A stretch of DNA of 5,105 bases from Massilia sp. GTDB taxonomy: Bacteria; Pseudomonadota; Gammaproteobacteria; Burkholderiales; Burkholderiaceae_D. Position numbers and translations under genes: made by a program. Position 1 is the stretch's first letter, and every line of letters starts with the position of its first letter. Below are positions 1-5,105 of the stretch, piece by piece. Location of the stretch: positions 428 through 5,532 of the forward strand of contig DNCF01000488.1 in assembly GCA_003484545.1 (NCBI GenBank). Reading direction: 5' to 3'. The notes beneath the pieces are model-generated. The model saw nothing but the letters and a program-made list of their open reading frames with translations, ran no database searches and was not told where the DNA came from.

Positions 1-2925
1 ACCTGCCCCTACTGCTCCGTCGGTTGCGGCATTTTGATGTACGGCCTTGGCGATGGCGCCAAGAATGCCGCCGCCTCGATCATCCACATCGAAGGCGACC
101 CCGACCACCCGGTCAACCGCGGCACCCTGTGCCCGAAAGGCGCTTCGCTGGTGGACTTCATCCACAGCCCGAACCGCCTGCTCGAGCCGGAATACCGCGC
201 TCCGGGCTCCAGCGAATGGACCAAGATTTCCTGGGACCAGGCGCTGGACCGCATCGCCAAGCTGATGAAGGAAGACCGCGACGCGAACTTCGTCGAGAAG
301 ACCGCGGACGGCAAGACCGTCAACCGCTGGCTCACCACCGGCATGCTGGCCGCTTCGGCCGGCAGCAATGAAGCAGGATACATTACCCACAAGACCGTCC
401 GGTCTTTGGGCATGCTCACGTTCGATAACCAGGCGCGTGTTTGACACGGTCCGACGGTGGCAGGTCTTGCCCCGACGTTTGGCCGTGGTGCGATGACGAA
501 TCACTGGGTCGACATCAAGAATGCCGATGTGATCCTCGTCATGGGCGGTAATGCCGCCGAAGCACACCCCTGTGGTTTCAAGTGGGTAACCGAAGCGAAG
601 GCCCATAACAAGGCCAAGCTGGTCGTGGTCGATCCACGCTTTACCCGTACCGCATCCGTTGCAGACTACTACGTCGCGACGCGTACCGGCACGGACATCG
701 TTTTCCTGGGTGCGATCGTCAATTATCTGCTGACGAACGACAAGATCCAGCACGAATACGTCCGCAATTACACGGACATGCCCTTCATCGTCCGCGAAGA
801 CTTCGCGTTCAATGACGGCATCTATTCCGGCTACGACGAAACCGCCGGCAAGTACGCCGACAAGTCGAGCTGGAACTACGAGATGGGCGAAGACGGCTAC
901 GCCAAGGTCGATCCGACCCTGCAGCACCCGCGCTGCGTCTACCAGCTGATGAAGAAGCACTATTCCCGCTACACGCCGGAAATGGTGCAGAAGATTTGCG
1001 GCGTCGCGCCCGCGCAGTTCCAGAAAGTGGCCGAAGCCCTCGCCTCGACCGCCGTGCCTGGCCGCGCCGGTACGATCCTGTACGCGCTGGGCTGGACCCA
1101 CCACTCGACCGGCGCCCAGACCATCCGCCTCGGCGCCATGGTCCAGCTGTTGCTGGGTAACATCGGCATCGCCGGCGGCGGCATGAACGCGCTGCGCGGC
1201 CACTCGAACATCCAGGGCCTGACCGACCTCGGCCTGATGTCGAACCTGCTGCCGGGCTACATGACCCTGCCGAACGAAGCCGAACAGGACTACGACGGCT
1301 ACATCGCCGCCCGTGCGCCGAAGGCCATGCGTCCGAACCAGCTGAGCTACTGGAGCAACTACAAGAAGTTCCACGTCTCGTTCATGAAGACCTGGTGGGG
1401 CGACGCCGCCACCCAGGAAAACAACTTCGCCTACGACTACCTGCCGAAGCTGGACAAGCCGTACGACCTGCTGCAGGCCATCGAGCTGATGAACCAGGGC
1501 AAGATGAACGGTTACATCTGCCAGGGCTTCAACGTCATCGCCTCGGCCCCGAACAAGGCCAAGGTCCTGGCCGGCCTGTCGAAGCTGAAGTACCTGGTCG
1601 TGATGGATCCGCTGGAAACGGAAACGGCCGAGTTCTGGAAGAACCACGGCGAGTTCCACGACGTCGATTCGAGCAAGATCCAGACCGAAGTGTTCCGCCT
1701 GCCGACCACCTGCTTCGCGGAAGAAGCCGGCTCGCTGGTCTCGTCCTCGCGCGTGCTGCAGTGGCACTGGCAAGGCGCCGAGCCGCCGGGCAAGGCCCGT
1801 TCGGACATCGAGATCATGTCGGAACTGTTCCTGCGCCTGAAGAAGGCTTACCAGACACAAGGCGGCAAGTTCCCGGACCCGATCCTGAACCTGACCTGGC
1901 CGTATGCCAAGCCGCACAGCCCGACGCCGGAAGAACTGGCGAAGGAGTTCAACGGCAAGGCGCTGGCCGACGTCTACGATCCGAAGGATCCGACCAAGGT
2001 CATCGTCAAGAAGGGCGAACAGCTGTCCGGTTTCGCGCAACTGCGCGACGACGGCACCACCACCTCGGGCTGCTGGATCTTCGCGGGTTCCTGGACGCAA
2101 GCCGGCAACCAGATGGGCCGCCGCGACAACAGCGACCCGACCGGCATCGGCAATACGCTGAACTGGGCCTGGGCCTGGCCGGCGAACCGCCGCGTGCTGT
2201 ACAACCGTGCCTCGGCCGACACCAAGGGCAAGCCGTTCGACCCGACCCGCGTGCTGGTGCGCTGGAACGGCGCGGCCTGGACCGGCGCCGACGTGCCCGA
2301 CTTCAAGCTGGATGAAGATCCGGCCGGCGGCATGAACCCATTCATCATGAACCCGGAAGGGGTGGCGCGCTTCTTTGCACGCGGCATGATGAACGAGGGT
2401 CCCTTCCCCGAGCACTACGAGCCGTTCGAGAATCCGGTTGGCAAGAACCTGATGCACCCGAACAACCCGCGCGCGACCACCAACCCTGGCGCCCGCGTGT
2501 TCCCGAACGACCGCAAGGAGATGGGCACGGTCGAGGAGTTCCCGGTGGTGGCGACGACCTATCGCCTGACCGAGCACTTCCACTTCTGGACCAAGCATGC
2601 ACGCCTGAACGCGATCATCCAGCCCGAGCAGTTCGTCGAGATCGGGGACGCGCTGGGCAAGCAGATCGGCGTGGCCAGCGGCGACAAGGTGAAGGTGTCC
2701 TCGAAGCGCGGCCACATCATCGCCAAGGCCATCGTCACCAAGCGCATCCGCGCCCTGCAGATCGACGGCAAGGAAACCCACACCGTGGGCATCCCGCTGC
2801 ACTTCGGTTTCAAGGGCCTGACCAAGCCGGGTTACCTGACCAACACGCTGACGCCCGTGGTCGGTGACGGCAACTCGCAAACGCCGGAATTCAAGTCCTT
2901 CCTCGTGAAGGTCGAGAAGGCTTAA
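1..2925 (+). CDS. fdnG: Formate dehydrogenase-N/O, alpha (catalytic) subunit, selenocysteine-containing; partial at 5' end
   Basis: Catalytic subunit that oxidises formate to CO2 at a Mo- or W-bis-MGD centre, normally on the periplasmic side. The reading frame is open from base 1 (974 codons in the window) except for one in-frame UGA at codon 148, read as selenocysteine. Visible residues, numbered from base 1: a [4Fe-4S] motif at C2, C5, C9 and C44, with K46 just after the last Cys; Sec148-His149-Gly-Pro; cofactor-binding stretches near 181-190 (MGGNAAEAHP) and 208-217; the NALRG motif with R399, probably equivalent to active-site Arg333 of E. coli FdhF; and a C-terminal molybdopterin-dinucleotide domain from about 845 to the end. 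By recalled comparison with E. coli FdnG (1015 aa, Sec196), about 48 N-terminal residues are missing, including the expected twin-arginine signal. The gene ends in TAA, 18 nt before the beta gene. Family assignment is very sure; Fdn versus Fdo is not decided. Confidence 0.97.
361..780 (+). other. Block of atypical codon usage inside fdnG around the Sec codon
   Basis: Hand counts give 43 of 140 codons ending in A or T in this block. The counts are 14 of 120 in 1-360, 13 of 100 in 781-1080, and 6 of 140 in 1081-1500. Codons such as GCA, GGA, GTA, CCA, CTT and TTT cluster here. The SECIS hairpin covers only 14 codons after the UGA; leaving it out, about 36 of 125 codons still end in A or T. The protein sequence stays typical of the family throughout, so the gene is intact. 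The edges are approximate. The cause is unknown: recombination with another fdh allele, or local selection on the mRNA. Confidence 0.6.
442..487 (+). promoter_or_regulatory. Selenocysteine UGA codon and bacterial SECIS hairpin
   Basis: UGA at 442-444 lies in frame in the alpha subunit and is followed directly by a hairpin. Upper stem: 459-462 pairs with 468-471, and 455-457 pairs with 472-474. U458 is bulged and the apical loop is GGUCU (463-467). Lower stem: 445-449 pairs with 483-487 and 451-452 with 481-482, with U450 bulged and a loosely paired internal region between. Counting the U of UGA as 1, the bulged U is position 17 and the loop G-U is positions 23-24. These are the determinants known for SelB binding in the E. 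coli fdhF SECIS. The pairings were worked out by hand. The element recruits SelB with Sec-tRNA so that the ribosome inserts Sec instead of terminating. Confidence 0.95.
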
Positions 2926-2930
2926 GGACC

Positions 2931-2936
2931 GGAGAG
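2931..2936 (+). promoter_or_regulatory. Ribosome binding site for fdnH
   Basis: GGAGAG sits 7 nt before the ATG at 2944, in the 18-nt gap after the fdnG stop. It supports that start. The gap is too short to hold a convincing separate promoter or terminator. Confidence 0.85.
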
Positions 2937-2943
2937 AAAAGAA

Positions 2944-3873
2944 ATGGCACTACAATCTTTGGATATCAAACGCGTGTCGGCAACGACGACGCCGCCGCCC
3001 GGCGCCCGCGCACCGGTCTCCGGCAGCGTCGCCAAGCTGATCGACGCCTCGAAGTGCATCGGCTGCAAGGCCTGCCAGACGGCGTGCATGGAGTGGAACG
3101 ACATCCGCGACGAAGTCGGCGTCAACTCGGGCGTGTATGACAACCCGATCGACCTGACGCCGAAGTCGTGGACGGTGATGCGTTTCGCCGAGCACGAGAA
3201 CCCTGACGGCAACCTCGAGTGGCTGATCCGCAAGGACGGCTGCATGCACTGCGAGGATCCGGGCTGCCTGAAGGCCTGCCCATCGCCGGGCGCGATCGTG
3301 CAGTACGCCAACGGTATCGTCGACTTCCACCAGGAAAACTGCATCGGCTGCGGCTACTGCGTGACGGGCTGCCCGTTCGACGTGCCGCGCATCTCGAAGC
3401 AGGACAACCGCGCGTACAAGTGCACGCTGTGCTCGGACCGCGTGGCCGTCGGCCAGGAACCGGCCTGCGTCAAGACCTGCCCGACCGGCGCCATCATGTT
3501 CGGCACCAAGGAGGACATGAAGGTCCACGCCGCCGAGCGCATCGAGGACCTGAAGGAGCGCGGCTACCAGAACGCCGGCCTGTACGACCCGGCCGGCGTC
3601 GGCGGCACCCATGTGGTCTACGTGCTGCAGCATGCCGACAAGCCGGAGATCTACAGCGGCCTGCCGAAGGACCCGCATATCAGCCCGACGGTGGAGCTGT
3701 GGAAGGGCGTGACCAAGCCGATCATGTCCGCGGTACTGGGCGTCTCGGTGCTGGCCGGCTTCTTCCACTACATGACCAAGGGACCGAAGGAAGAACCGGA
3801 GGACGACCCCGAGGCGGAAAACGCCGCGGCGGACCGTGAACAGGATCTGCGTGACGAGGAGCGGCGGCCATGA
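2944..3873 (+). CDS. fdxH: Formate dehydrogenase-N/O, beta (iron-sulfur) subunit
   Basis: Electron-transfer subunit (fdnH/fdoH type, 309 aa) linking the catalytic subunit to the membrane cytochrome. Sixteen cysteines form four ferredoxin-like [4Fe-4S] sites: C38/C41/C44/C48, C100/C103/C108/C112, C133/C136/C139/C143 and C160/C163/C175/C179. As is usual for this fold, ligands of paired motifs may be exchanged between clusters. No signal peptide is seen; in this family beta is exported bound to the Tat-targeted alpha subunit. A single hydrophobic anchor spans about 256-278, following the conserved LWKG. After it comes a charged tail of about 30 residues rich in Glu, Asp and Arg, roughly twice the length I recall for E. 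coli FdnH (294 aa in total). The ATG is set by a good RBS and by the family-like N-terminus. The stop codon overlaps the start of fdnI. Confidence 0.97.
   Translation: MALQSLDIKRVSATTTPPPGARAPVSGSVAKLIDASKCIGCKACQTACMEWNDIRDEVGVNSGVYDNPIDLTPKSWTVMRFAEHENPDGNLEWLIRKDGCMHCEDPGCLKACPSPGAIVQYANGIVDFHQENCIGCGYCVTGCPFDVPRISKQDNRAYKCTLCSDRVAVGQEPACVKTCPTGAIMFGTKEDMKVHAAERIEDLKERGYQNAGLYDPAGVGGTHVVYVLQHADKPEIYSGLPKDPHISPTVELWKGVTKPIMSAVLGVSVLAGFFHYMTKGPKEEPEDDPEAENAAADREQDLRDEERRP
3856..3861 (+). promoter_or_regulatory. Ribosome binding site for fdnI, inside the end of fdxH
   Basis: GAGGAG lies 8 nt before the ATG at 3870, within the last codons of the beta gene. With the ATGA stop/start overlap (3870-3873), it suggests coupled translation of beta and gamma. 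Confidence 0.8.
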
Positions 3874-4574
3874 GTCATTCCAACGTACGCAAGGGCATCC
3901 TGCGCTATGGCCCCTGGGCGCGGGCCAATCACTGGATCGTCGCGATCTGTTTCGTGCTGCTCACCCTGAGCGGGCTGGCGCTGTTCTACCCGGCGTTCTT
4001 CGGCCTCACCGCACTGTTCGGCGGGCCGGAGCCGACGCGCATCGTGCACCCGTACATCGGTGTGTTCATGACGCTGTTCTTCCTGATCCAGGCGGTGCGC
4101 TTCTTTCGCGCCAATCTGTTCCGCCGCTACGACGTGCAATGGGCGCGGCAGATCGGCGACGTGCTGTCCAACCGGGACGAGCGCCTTCCGCCGGTGGGGC
4201 AGAACAACGCCGGGCAGAAGCTGGTGTACTGGGTGTTCCTGGCCACGGTACCAGTGCTGCTGGTAACCGGTGTGGTGCTCTGGCGGCCCTGGGTGGCCAG
4301 TGAGATGCCGATCTGGGCGCTGCGCTGGGCGGCATTGATCCACGCGGTGACGGCCTTCGTCGCCATCCTCACGCTGATCATCCACGTCTACTCGGCCATC
4401 TGGGTCAAGGGCTCGATCCGCGCGATGACCCAGGGCCGGGTCAGCCCGGCCTGGGCCCGGCATCACCATAAGCTCTGGTACGACGAGGTCATGGCCGGCG
4501 AGAAACGTGGTGACGAGACGGCCTTGCCCCATCGCGAGCCCGGCGATGCCGCGGCGTCCAGACCCCGAACATGA
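3870..4574 (+). CDS. fdnI: Formate dehydrogenase-N/O, gamma subunit (cytochrome b556)
   Basis: Diheme b-type cytochrome in the inner membrane that takes electrons from the beta subunit and reduces quinone. It has 234 aa, with four predicted membrane segments at about 22-43, 58-79, 119-138 and 149-178. H21, H60, H158 and H172 align at a constant offset of 3 with the four heme-ligand histidines I recall for E. coli FdnI (18, 57, 155, 169). The NAGQK motif (113-117) matches the conserved loop near the quinone pocket in that family, and the WVKGSI motif (178-183) follows the last helix. The C-terminal part (about 184-234) is basic and then mixed-charge, and ends in a poorly conserved tail somewhat longer than in E. 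coli (217 aa). The start overlaps the fdxH stop as ATGA. Confidence 0.96.
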   Translation: MSHSNVRKGILRYGPWARANHWIVAICFVLLTLSGLALFYPAFFGLTALFGGPEPTRIVHPYIGVFMTLFFLIQAVRFFRANLFRRYDVQWARQIGDVLSNRDERLPPVGQNNAGQKLVYWVFLATVPVLLVTGVVLWRPWVASEMPIWALRWAALIHAVTAFVAILTLIIHVYSAIWVKGSIRAMTQGRVSPAWARHHHKLWYDEVMAGEKRGDETALPHREPGDAAASRPRT

Positions 4575-4584
4575 CTGACCAACC

Positions 4585-4590
4585 AAGGGA
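4585..4590 (+). promoter_or_regulatory. Ribosome binding site deciding the fdhE start
   Basis: AAGGGA lies 7 nt before the ATG at 4598. The other in-frame ATG at 4571, which overlaps the fdnI stop as ATGA, has no purine-rich sequence at a suitable distance upstream. The site therefore favours 4598. Confidence 0.65.
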
Positions 4591-4597
4591 ATCGAGC

Positions 4598-5105
4598 ATG
4601 AAAGGAAAACGCGGCCCCGCGAGCCACGAATTCGGCAGCGCACCCACCACCATCATGGAACCGCCGCAGGTAGTCCTGCCGGACGACCAGCTGTTCAGCC
4701 GCCGTGCGCTGCGCCTGCGCGAGCTGATGGTCATGGTGCCGGCGCTGGACGAGTTTCTCGACTTCATGGCGCGCCTGGCGCAGGCCCAGCATCAGGTCCT
4801 GAGTGGGCGCGAACCGTCCTGGCGTCCGGCGCCGGATGCCTTCGATCAGGCTTTGGAGCATCGCATGCCGCCGCTGGGCTTTCGTGCGTTGCGCCGCGAT
4901 CTGGACTGGCAGGGTGATCTGCGCGCGATCCTCGATGCGCTGGCGCTGCACGTCGGTGAGCGGCAGAGACCGCTGCTGCAAGCCCTGCGTGACGCGAATG
5001 CCGATGCACTGCAGGCGATCGCCGAGGATGTACTGGAACAGCGCGCCGGCAGCGCCGATACCCGCGGGCTGATGCCGCTGGTGGCAGCCGCGCTGCAGGT
5101 GGCCT
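4598..5105 (+). CDS. fdhE: Formate dehydrogenase maturation protein FdhE; partial at 3' end
   Basis: Open frame of 169 codons running off the window, so about half of a protein that is usually near 300 aa. FdhE is a cytoplasmic factor needed for active respiratory formate dehydrogenase; it binds the alpha subunit before Tat export. The call rests on position directly after fdnGHI and on the N-terminal pattern. A Pro-rich stretch and LPDDQLFSRRALRLREL (27-43) are followed by a helical segment with LARLAQAQ-like spacing (about 53-66), resembling the E. coli FdhE region around LFPRLKNLYNRRAERLREL. A PPLG motif follows at 91-94, where E. coli has PPLD. The paired CxxC metal-binding motifs typical of FdhE would lie beyond the window, so they cannot be checked. 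The alternative in-frame start at 4571 would add nine residues. Confidence 0.88.
   Translation, partial: MKGKRGPASHEFGSAPTTIMEPPQVVLPDDQLFSRRALRLRELMVMVPALDEFLDFMARLAQAQHQVLSGREPSWRPAPDAFDQALEHRMPPLGFRALRRDLDWQGDLRAILDALALHVGERQRPLLQALRDANADALQAIAEDVLEQRAGSADTRGLMPLVAAALQVA

Noticed and set aside
442..444. UGA as a nonsense mutation making fdnG a pseudogene
   Set aside because: The UGA falls exactly at the family's selenocysteine position, the frame stays open for another 826 codons, and a canonical SECIS follows.
1395..2315. Plus-strand open frame of 306 codons in another frame inside fdnG
   Set aside because: It is a frame shadow: the translation is Arg/Gly/Pro-rich, while the fdnG frame over the same bases encodes conserved family sequence.
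2926..2943. Possible promoter or terminator between fdnG and fdxH
   Set aside because: The gap is only 18 nt and is taken up by the RBS and spacer. There is no hairpin with a T-run and no room for -35/-10 elements.
2950..3768. Long minus-strand open frame (272 codons) opposite fdxH
   Set aside because: It lies fully antisense to a well-supported gene. Its Ala/Arg/Val/Asp-rich translation is typical of a reversed high-GC coding strand, and no recognisable domain is present.
3768..4643. Long minus-strand open frame (291 codons) opposite fdnI and the start of fdhE
   Set aside because: It crosses two real genes and has a low-complexity Arg/Gly/His-rich translation with no motif. It is best explained by GC-rich codon bias.
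4803..5072. Plus-strand open frame of 89 codons near the 3' end
   Set aside because: It is out of frame with fdhE, and its translation is rich in Arg, Cys and Met with no family resemblance. The fdhE frame covers the same bases.

Overview
The window holds most of a membrane-bound, selenocysteine-containing formate dehydrogenase N/O operon, all on the + strand. The order is fdnG (alpha, catalytic; 5' end cut off by the window), fdnH/fdxH (beta, four [4Fe-4S] clusters), fdnI (gamma, diheme cytochrome b556), then fdhE (maturation factor; 3' end cut off). The genes are tightly packed: 18 nt between alpha and beta, an ATGA overlap between beta and gamma, and 23 nt between gamma and the preferred fdhE start. 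This points to one polycistronic transcript. The window shows no promoter, terminator, RNA gene, mobile element or CRISPR array, and no non-coding stretch longer than about 25 nt.

The host is most likely a high-GC proteobacterium, beta or gamma class. Codons mostly end in G or C, and all four proteins are recalled as close relatives of the E. coli FdnGHI/FdoGHI and FdhE families. The genus cannot be fixed from this sequence. Fdn (nitrate-linked) cannot be separated from Fdo (aerobic or other acceptor) without the promoter and genome context, so the gene symbols are family labels.

The central feature is an in-frame UGA at 442-444 inside the alpha subunit. It is read as selenocysteine because the protein continues in the same frame with the conserved Sec-His-Gly-Pro active-site context. 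A hairpin directly downstream reproduces the E. coli fdhF/fdnG-type bacterial SECIS: a bulged U at position 17 and G-U at positions 23-24, counted from the U of the UGA. A naive gene call splits this gene in two (34-444 and 457-2925); the correct call is one selenoprotein CDS running from before base 1 to 2925.

Working model, from family knowledge: the alpha subunit, exported with beta by the Tat system, oxidises formate to CO2 at a Mo/W-bis-MGD and selenocysteine site. Electrons pass through its one [4Fe-4S] cluster to the four clusters of beta, then to the two b hemes of gamma and to the quinone pool. FdhE acts in the cytoplasm on the alpha subunit before export.

This is a known system, and I found no evidence of an undescribed one. 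The most unusual signal is a block of about 400 bp around the Sec codon (about 361-780). Its codon usage is far less GC-biased than the rest of the gene, which could reflect local recombination or gene conversion.
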